A stretch of DNA of 64,000 bases from Corynebacterium jeikeium (lineage in GTDB: Bacteria > Actinomycetota > Actinomycetes > Mycobacteriales > Mycobacteriaceae). The stretch spans positions 200,648 to 264,647 of the forward strand of contig NZ_JFCQ01000028.1 of assembly GCF_000738265.1 (NCBI RefSeq), written 5' to 3'. The notes under the pieces are model-generated. The model saw only the letters and a program-made list of their open reading frames with translations. It was not told the origin of the DNA and searched no databases. Shown piece after piece: positions 30,290 through 39,682 of the stretch. Numbering within the stretch: the stretch's first letter is position 1; every line of letters starts with the position of its first letter. Position numbers and translations under genes: made by a program.

Positions 30290-31306
30290 ATGAGCGACGA
30301 ACTAGACACCCTGAAGCGCCACTCTCACCCCTTCGTGGAGATCTCCGCGGGAGAATATCGCGCCAGCATCTCCACCTTCGGCGGTGGACTGCGCAGTCTG
30401 GAATACTCCGGCAAACCCCTGGTGGTTTCCTACCCAGAGGGTGCCTACCCGCCATTGTCCTCCGGCATCGTCCTGGCGCCGTGGCCGAACCGCACCGCCG
30501 ACGGGGTCTTCGCCCACGACGGCGTGCTGCACCGGTTGGACATTACGGAGCCGGCCCGTGCTACGGCGATCCACGGATTCGTGGGTCAGATGGCCTGGCA
30601 CGTCGCCGACCAGGGCGAGGACTTCGTGGCCCTGGAGCTGTCTACTGGCCTGCGCCAGGGGTGGCCGTGGCCGCTGTACATGCGGGTGACGTGGGCTCTC
30701 GACGCGAATGAGGGGCTGCGCGCCACCTTCGCCGTCCGCAACACGGGCGATGCTTCCTGCCCCTTCGGACTGGGATGGCACCCATACCTAAGCGCCCTGG
30801 GAGCTCCGCTGGACGATTGTGTGCTACACCTTTCCGCCGATGCCAACCTGCCGCTGGACTCGGTGCGTAACCTGCCCGCCGGCCCGGAGATTCCGGCTTG
30901 CTGGGTGCTCCCGGATCTGGAAACCGGCCAGCGGATGGCCGGGGTGTGGCTGGACCACTGCTTCGGCCCGATGCCGGAGGACCATAGGTCGTTCGGCTGC
31001 CTTGGCTCGGCAATTAAGGCTTTTGACGCTGCCGACGGTTATGCCGACGCACGCCTGCTTAACCCGGACGGCGAGGGCGTGCGCCTATGGGTGGGAGAGG
31101 GCTTTGAGTGGTTCCAGGTTTTCACCGCCGACCCGGCTCGCCGTGAGGGCTACCCCGGCGTGGGCCGAGCCCTAGCCGTCGAGCCGATGACATGCCCACC
31201 GGACGCTCTACGCTCTGGCAGAGACCTCATTCGCCTGCAGGCGGGGGAGGAGCGCAGCTTCGAATGCGGGATTTCTTTTGCGTCGCGTGAAAAGGATTTC
31301 CTTTAG
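30290..31306 (+). CDS. aldose 1-epimerase family protein
   Basis: A 338-residue galactose-mutarotase-like beta-sandwich protein. GGGLRSLEYSGKPLVVSYPEG, LAPWPNRTADG with the sugar-binding Asn-Arg, and GLGWHPYLSAL with the active-site His are recognisable. It may interconvert anomers of galactose or another sugar; hexose-6-phosphate epimerases belong to the same fold. Position before the symporter-galT-galK block supports galactose use. ATG at 30290, 4 nt after panC. Confidence 0.85.
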   Translation: MSDELDTLKRHSHPFVEISAGEYRASISTFGGGLRSLEYSGKPLVVSYPEGAYPPLSSGIVLAPWPNRTADGVFAHDGVLHRLDITEPARATAIHGFVGQMAWHVADQGEDFVALELSTGLRQGWPWPLYMRVTWALDANEGLRATFAVRNTGDASCPFGLGWHPYLSALGAPLDDCVLHLSADANLPLDSVRNLPAGPEIPACWVLPDLETGQRMAGVWLDHCFGPMPEDHRSFGCLGSAIKAFDAADGYADARLLNPDGEGVRLWVGEGFEWFQVFTADPARREGYPGVGRALAVEPMTCPPDALRSGRDLIRLQAGEERSFECGISFASREKDFL

Positions 31307-31429
31307 CACACCTACCGGCGTTAGAATCGGGAATGTATAAAATATCCAATAGTTCTCGTCGCTGGTAGTTGAGAATAACGACGATTGGTGCCTGGGACGG
31401 GGACGCGACGTTCCTGGAGGTTCGCAGCT

Positions 31430-33085
31430 ATGACAGCTGAAGGACTACGTTTGGACGCGAGCTGGGTAGACTACGCGCTGGTCGCGCTATACTTCGCTTT
31501 CGTCCTAGGTATCGGTTGGGCAGCTAAGTCCAAGGTGTCCAGCTCAATTGACTTCTTCCTCTCCGGCCGCTCCCTACCCGCGTGGGTGACGGGCCTGGCC
31601 TTCATCTCCGCCAACCTGGGCGCCGTAGAAATCGTGGGCCACTCGGCCAACGGCGTGCAGTACGGATTCGAGACCATGCACTACTTCTGGATCGGCGCGA
31701 TCCCGGCTATGGTCTTCCTCGGCATCGTGATGATGCCCTTCTACTACGGCTCCAAGGTGCGTTCCGTGCCGGAGTTCATGCAGCGCCGCTTCGGCAACGG
31801 TGCGCACCTGGTCAACGGCATTTCCTTCGCCGTCGCCCAGCTGCTGATCGCCGGCGTGAACCTGCTGCTACTGGCCAAGGTCGTTAACTCCCTGCTGGGC
31901 TGGCCGCTGTGGGTCACCCTGGTTGTCGCCGCAGCGATCGTGCTGTCCTATATCACCCTCGGTGGCCTGTCCGCCGCCATCTACAACGAGGTGCTGCAGT
32001 TCTTCGTGATTATTGCTGCCCTGCTGCCGCTGACCATGATCGGCCTGCACCAGGTCGGCGGTTGGTCTGGCCTACAGGCAAAGGTTGCGGATTCCTCGCA
32101 CTTCCACACCTGGCCGGGCACCGAGATCTCGGGCTTCGAAAACCCGATCGTCTCGGCGATTGGCTTGGTCTTCGGCCTGGGCTTCGTGCTGTCCTTCGGC
32201 TACTGGACCACCAACTTCGTGGAGGTGCAGCGCTCCATGGCAGCCGACTCGCTGTCCGCAGCGCGTAAGACCCCGATCATCGGTGCATTCCCGAAGATGT
32301 TCATCCCCTTCCTGGTGGTCATCCCCGGCATGGTCGCCGGTGCGACGGTCACCCCGATCATGGATGGTTCGGCGGAACCGAATGATGCGATCCTGTACCT
32401 GATGCGCGATCTGCTGCCGAACGGCCTGCTGGGCGTGGCTATCGCTGGTCTCCTGGCTGCGTTCATGGCCGGTATGGCGGCGAACATCTCGGCGTTCAAC
32501 ACCGTGTTCTCCTTCGACATCTGGCAGTCCTACATCGTTAAGGATCGCGACGACGAGTACTACCTGAAGGTCGGCCGCGTGGCCACCGTCGGCGCCACCG
32601 TCATTGCCGTGTTCACCGCCCTGTTGGCCTCCAACTTCGGCAATGTCATGGACTACCTGCAGACGCTGTTCGGCTTCTTCAACGCGCCGCTGTTCGCCAC
32701 CTTCATCTTGGGTATGTTCTGGAAGCGTATGACGCCCACCGCAGGTTGGGTCGGCCTGGTTTCCGGAACGGGTGTCGCGATTGCCTACTGGGTTGTAGCG
32801 ACCTTCGGCAGCACCGACGCTGGCTTCTTCAACCTGCCGGGACAGGGCACAGCCTTCGTCGCAGCCTCCCTGGCCTTCGTCACGGACATTGTGGTCTCCG
32901 TTCTGGTCTCCCTGGTCACCAAGCCGAAGCCGGACGAGGAGCTGGTGGGCTTCGTCAAGTCCGTCACCCCGAAGGAGAACCTCACGGACGCCGCAGAGGC
33001 CACCCTGCCGTGGTACCGCCGCACCGTCCCGCTGGGCATTCTGTGCCTGGTCCTGGTGACTGTCCTCAACATCGCGTTCGCCTAA
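31430..33085 (+). CDS. sodium:solute symporter (SSS family), probably for galactose
   Basis: A 551-residue membrane transporter with 13-14 predicted segments. It shows the SSS core: DFFLSGRSLPAWVTGLAFISANLGAVEI near residue 40-65 and ALAFMAGMAANISAFNTVFSFDIW-type sequence around 345. Sugar transport is inferred from galT and galK downstream and the epimerase upstream, not from a substrate-specific motif. The ATG at 31430 follows GGAGG with 9-base spacing; a 15-residue longer TTG frame has no ribosome site. The upstream 123 bp carry TCGTCG (31356-31361) and CGACGA (31379-31384), a possible operator. Confidence 0.88.
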   Translation: MTAEGLRLDASWVDYALVALYFAFVLGIGWAAKSKVSSSIDFFLSGRSLPAWVTGLAFISANLGAVEIVGHSANGVQYGFETMHYFWIGAIPAMVFLGIVMMPFYYGSKVRSVPEFMQRRFGNGAHLVNGISFAVAQLLIAGVNLLLLAKVVNSLLGWPLWVTLVVAAAIVLSYITLGGLSAAIYNEVLQFFVIIAALLPLTMIGLHQVGGWSGLQAKVADSSHFHTWPGTEISGFENPIVSAIGLVFGLGFVLSFGYWTTNFVEVQRSMAADSLSAARKTPIIGAFPKMFIPFLVVIPGMVAGATVTPIMDGSAEPNDAILYLMRDLLPNGLLGVAIAGLLAAFMAGMAANISAFNTVFSFDIWQSYIVKDRDDEYYLKVGRVATVGATVIAVFTALLASNFGNVMDYLQTLFGFFNAPLFATFILGMFWKRMTPTAGWVGLVSGTGVAIAYWVVATFGSTDAGFFNLPGQGTAFVAASLAFVTDIVVSVLVSLVTKPKPDEELVGFVKSVTPKENLTDAAEATLPWYRRTVPLGILCLVLVTVLNIAFA

Positions 33086-33122
33086 GCGCAGTTAAGATTC
33101 CAGAAAGGAGTGAACGGACACA

Positions 33123-33422
33123 ATGGCTAACAACACCGAAGCAAAGGTCTCTAAGACCTCCAAGCGTTCCCACATGGCCGGTGCTTTCGACATCCGCAAC
33201 GTCATCGGTTCCCTCATGGGCCTGTACGGACTAGTGCTCTTGATCAGCTACTTCCTTCTTGATCCGGGTATGGATGTGACCACCGGCGAGCCGAAGAATG
33301 AAACGTATAACCTGGTGTGCGGGCTTGCCATGATCGCCGTGGCGGCGGTCTTCTTGCTGTGGACCAAACTGGATCCCATCAAGATCGACGAATCTGCCGC
33401 ACAAGACGTTCAAGCTGAGTAA
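33123..33422 (+). CDS. small two-TM membrane protein beside the symporter
   Basis: A 99-residue protein with a basic N-terminus (KVSKTSKRSH), a first membrane segment at about 28-47 (GSLMGLYGLVLLISYFLL) and a second at about 63-81 (LVCGLAMIAVAAVFLLW). I do not recognise a family. GAAAGGAG lies 8 bases before the ATG, and only 37 bp separate it from the symporter, so the two are probably one transcript. It could be a subunit or stabiliser of the symporter. A strong terminator follows 26 bp after its stop. Confidence 0.8.
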   Translation: MANNTEAKVSKTSKRSHMAGAFDIRNVIGSLMGLYGLVLLISYFLLDPGMDVTTGEPKNETYNLVCGLAMIAVAAVFLLWTKLDPIKIDESAAQDVQAE

Positions 33423-33448
33423 CACACGCTCGAGAACTACATGCTAGA

Positions 33449-33485
33449 GCCCGCCCCTTTTCCCTAAAGGAGGCGGGCGCTTTAC
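33449..33485 (+). terminator. rho-independent terminator after the symporter pair
   Basis: GCCCGCC (33449-33455) and GGCGGGC (33472-33478) form a perfect seven-pair stem around a 16-nt loop, followed by GCTTTACTT. It separates the symporter transcript from galT. Confidence 0.8.
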
Positions 33486-33529
33486 TTCACGCGTCCTAGG
33501 GCGCCCTACTAAAGGAAGTGATTTACGCC

Positions 33530-34669
33530 GTGCAGCACGATGTCAAAGTAACCCGAACCACGCTGGCCGACGGCCGCGAGCTGCTGTACTTCGACGACGA
33601 GCCGGCTTATGTCCGTGGCGAGAAGCAGCGCGAGCTGCACGATTCCCGCGACCTGCCGCAGGCCACCACGGAATCCGAGATGCGCCAGGACCCTCTGACC
33701 GGCCAGTGGTATGTCTACGCCGCGCACCGCATGAACCGCACGTTTATGCCTCCGGCCAACGAAAATCCGCTGGCTCCCACCAGGCCTGGCGAGCTGCCCA
33801 CCGAGGTACCCGCCGACGATTACGACGTCGTGGTCTTCGAAAACCGCTTCCCCTCCCTGTCAGTGCACATGGAGGTGCCGGAGGATTTCGTCGCCTACGT
33901 CGACGGCCAGGAACTGTTCCCCCGCAGGCCCGCCATCGGCCGCTGCGAGGTTGTCTGCTTCACTCCGGACGTGGACGCCTCGTTTAGGGATCTGCCATAC
34001 GAGCGCGCCCGCACTGTCGTCGAGGCCTGGGCCCACCGCACCGCCGAGCTCTCCGCCATCGAGGGCATCCGTTACGTGTTCCCCTTCGAAAACCGCGGCA
34101 AGGAGATCGGCGTGACCTTGCAGCACCCGCACGGCCAGATTTACTCCTATCCCTTCCTCCCGCCGCGTGCCGCTGAGGTAGCCGCGCGCGCTCGGGCATA
34201 TAGGGAAAGCACTGGTAAGGATCTTTTTGACGCCACCTTGTCCGCCGAAAAAGAATCCGGCACCCGCATACTCTTGGCCGGCGAGCACTTCACGGCCTAT
34301 GTGCCGGCTGCAGCCAAGTGGCCGGTGGAGGTCATCCTCATGGCCAACCGGGCGGTGCCGGACTTCGCGGCGCTATCCGACGAAGAGAAGGATGAGCTGA
34401 CCCGCTTCTACCTGGATCTGCTGGGCCGAATGGACCGCTTTTTCGACGGTGTGGAACGCACCCCCTATATTGCGGCCTGGAACCAGGCGCCGGTGGGGGA
34501 GGGGCGCGAGGACGGTCGCTTGTACTTGCAGCTGTATTCGATGATGCGCTCTCCGGGGCGCATGAAGTTCCTGGCCGGTAGCGAGTCGGGCCAGGAGGCC
34601 TGGATCTCCGACACCACTCCGGAGAGGATCGCCGAACGTTTCCGGGAGGTTGCTGACAATGCCAACTAG
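33530..34669 (+). CDS. galT: galactose-1-phosphate uridylyltransferase
   Basis: A 379-residue Leloir-pathway enzyme that swaps UMP between UDP-glucose and galactose-1-phosphate. HPHGQIYSYPF near residue 200 carries the catalytic HxH, and the N-terminal REMRQDPLTG-type segment SEMRQDPLTGQWYVYAAHR is typical. AAAGGAAG (33511-33518) is well placed for the GTG at 33530 but too close for the GTG at 33518, so the shorter start is preferred. The stop overlaps galK by 11 nt. No galE is in the window. Confidence 0.94.
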   Translation: MQHDVKVTRTTLADGRELLYFDDEPAYVRGEKQRELHDSRDLPQATTESEMRQDPLTGQWYVYAAHRMNRTFMPPANENPLAPTRPGELPTEVPADDYDVVVFENRFPSLSVHMEVPEDFVAYVDGQELFPRRPAIGRCEVVCFTPDVDASFRDLPYERARTVVEAWAHRTAELSAIEGIRYVFPFENRGKEIGVTLQHPHGQIYSYPFLPPRAAEVAARARAYRESTGKDLFDATLSAEKESGTRILLAGEHFTAYVPAAAKWPVEVILMANRAVPDFAALSDEEKDELTRFYLDLLGRMDRFFDGVERTPYIAAWNQAPVGEGREDGRLYLQLYSMMRSPGRMKFLAGSESGQEAWISDTTPERIAERFREVADNAN

Positions 34670-35918
34670 CCAAACTAACGCAACGCAGAACGCAGGTACT
34701 CCGCGCTGGCTGCAGACCCGCTCCGAGGAGCAGGGCACTGCCGATGCGCTGTCCCTGTTCCAGCAGGTCTATAGCTACGAACCGGCGGGTGTGTGGTCCG
34801 CGCCGGGACGCGTGAACCTCATCGGCGAGCACGTCGACTATGCCGATGGCATTAGCCTGCCCTTCGCGCTGTCCCAGCGCACCTACGTGGCTGCTTCCAA
34901 GAACGACGACGGCGTGTATCGCGTGGCCTCCCGCTTCGGCGACCCCGCGGAGATTGTTCACTTTGAGATCCCCGTCGCCGAGGTTGGTCCTGGCAACCCC
35001 GCCAACTGGGCGGGCTACGCCGTCGGCGCGATTTGGGCGGCCACCGAGGCCGGGCTGATGCCCGCCGGTGGCCTGAACCTCGCCATCGAATCCGACGTTC
35101 CCGTCGGCGCGGGGTTGTCCAGCTCCGCGGCTCTGGAGTGCTCGGCGGCTCTGGCGGCCTTCGACCTATACGGCGGCGCGACCCTTGATGATGCGGTCCG
35201 CAACGGGCTCATGGGGGCGTCCATAAGGGCAGAGAACGAGGTCGTCGGCGCCTCAACGGGCGGCCTCGACCAGCGTATTTCGCTGTTTGGCCAGGCCGGC
35301 CACGCGCTGGCCATCGACTTCGCCGAAGACAGTGCCACCCAAGTGCCCTTCGACATCGCGGCGCGGGGGCTGGCGATCCTCATAATGAACACGAACGCTC
35401 CGCACCAGCTGAACGACGGGCAGTATGCTGCGCGACGCGCGGTGATCGACGGAGTGACAGCCGACCTGGGGGTCAGCAGCCTGCGCTTCGCCGAGGAGGC
35501 CGAGGATGCCTCCGTGGGATGGGCCAAGGCCAACGACGTGGATCCGGTAGAGGTGGCCGCCCGCGTGCGCCACGTGGTAAGCGAGATCGCCCGCACGGCC
35601 GAGGCGATTAAGCAGGTCAGCGCCGGTGACATGGAGGCTTTCGGGCGCTCGATGCAGGGCAGCCACGCCTCCCTGCGCGACGACTACGAGGTCACCGTCC
35701 CGGAGCTGGATACCGCGGTGGATGTTGCGATGGCCCAGGGCGCGCTAGGTGCGCGCATGACCGGTGGTGGGTTCGGCGGCTCCGCGATTGCGCTGCTGCG
35801 TGAGGATCAGGTGGAGGCGACGGCCACAGCGGTGGCTGAGGCTTTCGCGGAGAAGGGCTTCAACGAGCCCGAGTTCGTGGTGGCACTGCCGAGCGACGGC
35901 GCGCACCGGAACGCTTAA
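34659..35918 (+). CDS. galK: galactokinase
   Basis: A 419-residue GHMP kinase that phosphorylates galactose at C1. GRVNLIGEHVDYADG near residue 48 is the galactokinase signature, PVGAGLSSSAALE near 148 is the ATP loop, and MTGGGFGGSAIAL near 368 is motif 3. ATG at 34659, with GGGAGG 9 bases upstream inside galT; a TTG at 34650 would have no spacing to that site. Confidence 0.95.
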   Translation: MPTSQTNATQNAGTPRWLQTRSEEQGTADALSLFQQVYSYEPAGVWSAPGRVNLIGEHVDYADGISLPFALSQRTYVAASKNDDGVYRVASRFGDPAEIVHFEIPVAEVGPGNPANWAGYAVGAIWAATEAGLMPAGGLNLAIESDVPVGAGLSSSAALECSAALAAFDLYGGATLDDAVRNGLMGASIRAENEVVGASTGGLDQRISLFGQAGHALAIDFAEDSATQVPFDIAARGLAILIMNTNAPHQLNDGQYAARRAVIDGVTADLGVSSLRFAEEAEDASVGWAKANDVDPVEVAARVRHVVSEIARTAEAIKQVSAGDMEAFGRSMQGSHASLRDDYEVTVPELDTAVDVAMAQGALGARMTGGGFGGSAIALLREDQVEATATAVAEAFAEKGFNEPEFVVALPSDGAHRNA

Positions 35919-35954
35919 GCGCTCGCTCCAGTAGCGCTTGGGCGCTGCTTGAGC

Positions 35955-35986
35955 GTCACCCGGGCACCATATCGGTGCGCGGTGAC
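35955..35986. other. stem-loop between galK and panD
   Basis: GTCACC (35955-35960) pairs with GGTGAC (35981-35986), and inside it GCACC (35964-35968) pairs with GGTGC (35974-35978). There is no T tract afterwards, so it is either a weak or factor-dependent terminator, or an RNA-stability element. Confidence 0.5.
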
Positions 35987-36031
35987 CGGGCACAAAAGAA
36001 CAGCTAAATAGCATATTTGGTTAGCCCCGAG

Positions 36032-36037
36032 TAAGGT
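36032..36037 (+). promoter_or_regulatory. panD: -10 box of panD (leaderless)
   Basis: TAAGGT ends 8 nt before the panD GTG at 36046, and no ribosome site is visible. This gives panD its own promoter, separate from galK. Confidence 0.4.
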
Positions 36038-36045
36038 GTTCACCC

Positions 36046-36462
36046 GTGTTGCGAACCATGCTGAAATCCAAGATCCACCGTGCGACGGTCACCCAGGCCG
36101 ACCTGCACTACGTCGGCTCGTGCACCATCGACGCTGATCTGATGGAAGCTGCCGACATCCTCGAGGGCGAGCAGATCGATATCGTCGATATCGATAACGG
36201 CAACCGCCTGACGACCTACGCCATCACCGGTGACCGGGGCACCGGAGTGATCGGCATCAACGGCGCTGCCGCGCGCCTGATTAGCCCCGGCGACCTGGTG
36301 ATCATCATCGGCTACGCCCAGTACAGCGAGGAAGACCTGAAGAGCTACACCTCGCGTGTCGTCTTTGTGGACGAGAACAACAAGCAGGTGGAGCGCGGCG
36401 GCGATCCGGCGCACGTGCCGGACGGCTCGGGGCTCAAGAACCCGCGCCACCCGGAAGGCTAG
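36046..36462 (+). CDS. panD: aspartate 1-decarboxylase proenzyme
   Basis: A 138-residue proenzyme that decarboxylates aspartate to beta-alanine for PanC. The self-cleavage site Gly24-Ser25 is intact in [12 protein letters not shown]; Ser25 becomes the pyruvoyl cofactor. Lys9 of KSKIHRA and Arg54-region residues (NRLTTYAI) are conserved. GTG start. In mycobacteria it adjoins panC; here the galactose genes lie between them. Its stop shares bases with the stop of the convergent lipoprotein gene. Confidence 0.95.
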   Translation: MLRTMLKSKIHRATVTQADLHYVGSCTIDADLMEAADILEGEQIDIVDIDNGNRLTTYAITGDRGTGVIGINGAAARLISPGDLVIIIGYAQYSEEDLKSYTSRVVFVDENNKQVERGGDPAHVPDGSGLKNPRHPEG

Positions 36463-37646
36463 TTGAACTCGAATTCTCCCTCGTCGTTGCGCTTCACGTG
36501 GAAGCGCCACAGCGGCATTCCCTCTTCCTCAAGGGACTTTTCCGTTGCCGTGAGTGTCTCCGATCCGATAATCACGAAGTCGCTGTTGCTATAACGCAAC
36601 CCAACCTCCGAGCAGAAACGCTGGCTGCCCTTACCATCAGACAAAGGAGTCACCGTATTACCAGCAACCTTCATCAGCTGGTAATCGCCGTCAGGGGACT
36701 GTAGACCTATCTCGGTCGGAGGGAACAGTGGCGACTCGTCTTCGTAGTCATACTCCACTTCGGCACAAACCTTGCCGTAATCCTGCGGATTGTCGGTAAG
36801 AATCTCAAGGCTCATCAGCTTCATCTTTGTCTTACCGACGCCCACCTTTTCAGTGACCGACTCTTCCTTAGGCTTGGCCTTGTCGCGGGATTCGAGGTAG
36901 CCGCCATCAACGAGGTCGATCTCTACGCGATCGCCGATTTCCAGTGGGCCGTTAGAGCCACCGATGTTCGCTTCCTTGCCCTCGAGTTCCTGATAACGGT
37001 TTGCCAAGTTAGTCAGCGAGCGCAACAGCGGCTTGACCGGGTCACAGCCGGACATGGAGATAACCTCTGCATATTCCAACGGTGTTCCCTCCGGGCCGGA
37101 AAGCATGCACGCATTTACTACCTCGGCAGATTTCCATCCTTGAAGACCATCGTCGGATAGCTCCTTTCGTTCAGCATCCCCATTGGGAAGATCGTCGAGA
37201 TTGGAGCCATTCTTGGTGGCGGACAGTGCAGTGTAGATCGAAGTTTCTTTGAGCTCATCGGGCTGATCGCCACTGATTTGCGGCTTTATATAGCCGGAGC
37301 AGGTTTCTGAATTGACGTACACGTCAGCAGAGTCCAGCGGCTGCATCTTCGCGCCATCCACGTACGCGCTGTCAAAGAAAGCTTGGTCGAGTTTGCAGTC
37401 GCTGAACTTGCCGTCCGCGAAGATTTCCCGCAGCTTGTCGTCGCTGATCTCTGGGGAGACGTCGGAGAAACTGTTATTGGAGCCGGAGTTTTCCTTCTTG
37501 CCCCCGTAGGAAACCTCTTCGCTGGCGCCTTCCGGGCGCTGAAAAGCGGAGCAGCTGGATGCGAAAACCAAAGAGCCCGCTGCCAAGCAGGCAGCTGTGG
37601 CGCGGGCGTACTTGTGGGTGAAAGTAGCGGGGCGTGAACTAAACAT
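36459..37646 (-). CDS. putative secreted lipoprotein of unknown function
   Basis: A 395-residue protein. The N-terminus [20 protein letters not shown] is basic then hydrophobic and ends in FASSC, an acceptable lipobox, so Cys32 would carry lipid. The mature part is acidic and Ser/Asp-rich with paired cysteines (CKLDQAF and [18 protein letters not shown] and SGCDPVK), consistent with disulphides outside the membrane. I do not recognise a domain. GGAAG lies 9 bases before the ATG at 37646; a longer frame reaching 37697 is unlikely. The gene is divergent from lysS. Confidence 0.75.
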   Translation of the reverse strand: MFSSRPATFTHKYARATAACLAAGSLVFASSCSAFQRPEGASEEVSYGGKKENSGSNNSFSDVSPEISDDKLREIFADGKFSDCKLDQAFFDSAYVDGAKMQPLDSADVYVNSETCSGYIKPQISGDQPDELKETSIYTALSATKNGSNLDDLPNGDAERKELSDDGLQGWKSAEVVNACMLSGPEGTPLEYAEVISMSGCDPVKPLLRSLTNLANRYQELEGKEANIGGSNGPLEIGDRVEIDLVDGGYLESRDKAKPKEESVTEKVGVGKTKMKLMSLEILTDNPQDYGKVCAEVEYDYEDESPLFPPTEIGLQSPDGDYQLMKVAGNTVTPLSDGKGSQRFCSEVGLRYSNSDFVIIGSETLTATEKSLEEEGMPLWRFHVKRNDEGEFEFN

Positions 37647-37791
37647 GTTTGAGTGCTTCCGTAGTCTTCGTGTCTTCGTCCGGTGTACTTCGTGCATTGG
37701 TCGTCGTGCAACGATCCGTCATATGTTCCCTAAAGCTAACACCCTCGAGCGTCTCGCACGCCTCAATCGATTACCTGTCCGCCCCATGCGC

Positions 37792-37797
37792 TAGGCT
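37792..37797 (+). promoter_or_regulatory. lysS: -10 box of lysS (leaderless)
   Basis: TAGGCT ends 8 nt before the lysS GTG at 37806. No ribosome site lies between. Confidence 0.4.
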
Positions 37798-37805
37798 TTG
37801 TAAGC

Positions 37806-39413
37806 GTGACTGACGCAGCAAATACCCCCGCACAAGACCTGCCCGAACAGCTACGCATCCGCCGCGAAAAGCGGCAGCGCATCCTCGAATCCGGCAAGGA
37901 CGCCTACCCGGTAGAGGTGCCACGCACCCACTCCCTGGCCGAGGTACGCGCACAGTGGGCCGTGAAGAAGGATGACGGTGAAGCTGAGGCGCAGCCGGTT
38001 GAAACAGAGGGCGTCACTTACCTCGCCGCAGGCGAAGAAACCCAGGACGTCGTCAGCATTACCGGTCGCCTGATCTTCATGCGTAACACCGGAAAACTGT
38101 GCTTCGCCACGCTGCAGGACGGCGACGGCACGCAGCTGCAGGCCATGCTTTCCCTGGCGGAGGTAGGGGAGGACGCGCTGGCTGCGTGGAAGGCCGACGT
38201 GGACCTCGGCGACTTTATCGGCGTGATGGGTCGTGTGATCGCCTCCCGTCGCGGCGAGCTGTCCGTGATGGCCAGCGAGTGGGTCATGGCAGCAAAGTCT
38301 CTGCGTCCGCTGCCGGTGGCTTTCGCTGAGATGAACGAAGAGACCCGCGTACGCCAGCGCTACAACGACCTGATCGTGCGCGAGGAAGCCCGCAAGAACG
38401 CAATGACCCGCGTGAAGGTCATCCGCGCGCTGCGTGACTACATGGAGGGCGAGGGCTTCGTAGAGATCGAGACCCCGATGCTGCAGACCCTGCACGGTGG
38501 CGCGGCGGCCCGTCCGTTCGTGACCCACTCCAACGCCCTGGATATCGACCTGTACCTGCGCATTGCGCCGGAGCTGTTCCTGAAGCGCGCTGTGGTCGGT
38601 GGCATCGACCGCGTCTTCGAGATCAACCGCAACTTCCGCAACGAGGGCGTGGACAAGTCCCACTCCCCGGAGTTTGCGATGCTGGAGACCTATGCAGCAT
38701 GGGGCGACTACGACGACTGCGCGCGTACCACCCGCGAGTCCATCCAGTACATCGTGGACCAGCTGACCAAGGGCACCGACCTGGAGGGTACCGGCAAGGT
38801 GCGCCTGGCCGACGGCACCGAGTTCGACTTCGGCGGGGAGTGGAAGGAAATCGAGATGTACCCCTCGCTGAACGAGGCACTTGCGCGCAAGTACCCCGGC
38901 CAGCCGGAGGTGACGATCGACTCCACCGTTGAGGAACTGAAGGAGATCGCCAAGGTCATTGGCCTGGACGTTCCCGTCAAGGGGGGCTGGGGCCACGGCA
39001 AGCTGGTGGAGGAAATCTGGGAGGTCCTGTGCGAGGACCAGCTGGAAGGCCCCATCTTCGTGCGTAACTTCCCGGTCGAGACCTCCCCGCTGACCCGCCA
39101 GCACCGCAGCAAGCCAGGTGTGACGGAGAAGTGGGACCTGTACGTCCGCGGCTTCGAGCTGGCCACCGGCTACTCCGAGCTGGTGGATCCGGTTATTCAG
39201 CGCGAGCGTTTCGAGGATCAGGCACGCCTGGCCGCCAATGGTGACGACGAGGCAATGCGTCTGGACGAAGATTTCCTGGCCGCCATGGAGCAAGGCATGC
39301 CGCCGACGGCAGGTACCGGCATGGGAATCGATCGACTGCTGATGGCTCTGACCGGCCTGGGCATCCGCGAGACCGTGCTGTTCCCGATCGTGAAGCCGGA
39401 GCGTGACAACTAG
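37806..39413 (+). CDS. lysS: lysyl-tRNA synthetase, class II
   Basis: A 535-residue class II synthetase. The N-terminal OB-fold domain (about 60-170) binds the anticodon. Motif 2 is in [11 protein letters not shown] near residue 280, and motif 3 is [13 protein letters not shown] near the C-terminus. The N-terminal extension of about 50 residues is polar and typical of actinobacterial LysS. GTG start. Mycobacteria also place lysS upstream of clpC, but there lsr2 lies between; here fatty-acid genes do. Confidence 0.96.
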   Translation: MTDAANTPAQDLPEQLRIRREKRQRILESGKDAYPVEVPRTHSLAEVRAQWAVKKDDGEAEAQPVETEGVTYLAAGEETQDVVSITGRLIFMRNTGKLCFATLQDGDGTQLQAMLSLAEVGEDALAAWKADVDLGDFIGVMGRVIASRRGELSVMASEWVMAAKSLRPLPVAFAEMNEETRVRQRYNDLIVREEARKNAMTRVKVIRALRDYMEGEGFVEIETPMLQTLHGGAAARPFVTHSNALDIDLYLRIAPELFLKRAVVGGIDRVFEINRNFRNEGVDKSHSPEFAMLETYAAWGDYDDCARTTRESIQYIVDQLTKGTDLEGTGKVRLADGTEFDFGGEWKEIEMYPSLNEALARKYPGQPEVTIDSTVEELKEIAKVIGLDVPVKGGWGHGKLVEEIWEVLCEDQLEGPIFVRNFPVETSPLTRQHRSKPGVTEKWDLYVRGFELATGYSELVDPVIQRERFEDQARLAANGDDEAMRLDEDFLAAMEQGMPPTAGTGMGIDRLLMALTGLGIRETVLFPIVKPERDN

Positions 39414-39682
39414 TTCGCAATCTCAGGGGGCGGAGGCGGCAGCCGCGCCGGGGCGTAGCCTTCGGGGGCGCCGCCGGTGGGGGACCGCCGGCGGGGGAGG
39501 CGCCGCCGCTGGAGGAGCGTAGGGCAGCGTGGGTGCAGCTCGCCCGTGTGGGTGTAATTTCCCCAATGTTTTGTCTCAAAATGTGATGCGCGCCATTATC
39601 CTGGTTTATGCTACGTACATAATTATCCGCACATGCAGATATGTAATTTGCGCTGACAACCAGTGAAAGGTGGCCGCACGAA
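39414..39682. other. GC-rich spacer between lysS and the acyl-CoA dehydrogenases
   Basis: The first 110 bp are extremely GC-rich, with the 10-mer GGCGCCGCCG twice (39467-39476 and 39499-39508) and several overlapping stem options, but without a T tract. They may end lysS transcription. The second half is AT-richer and holds the probable promoter of the acyl-CoA dehydrogenase genes (TTTATGCTACGTACATAATT, 39605-39624). No ORF is supported. Confidence 0.5.

Noticed and set aside
35955..35986. Calling the galK-panD stem-loop a rho-independent terminator
   Set aside because: The stem is good but is followed by CGGGCACAAAAG, not by a T tract; it is listed only as a stem-loop.
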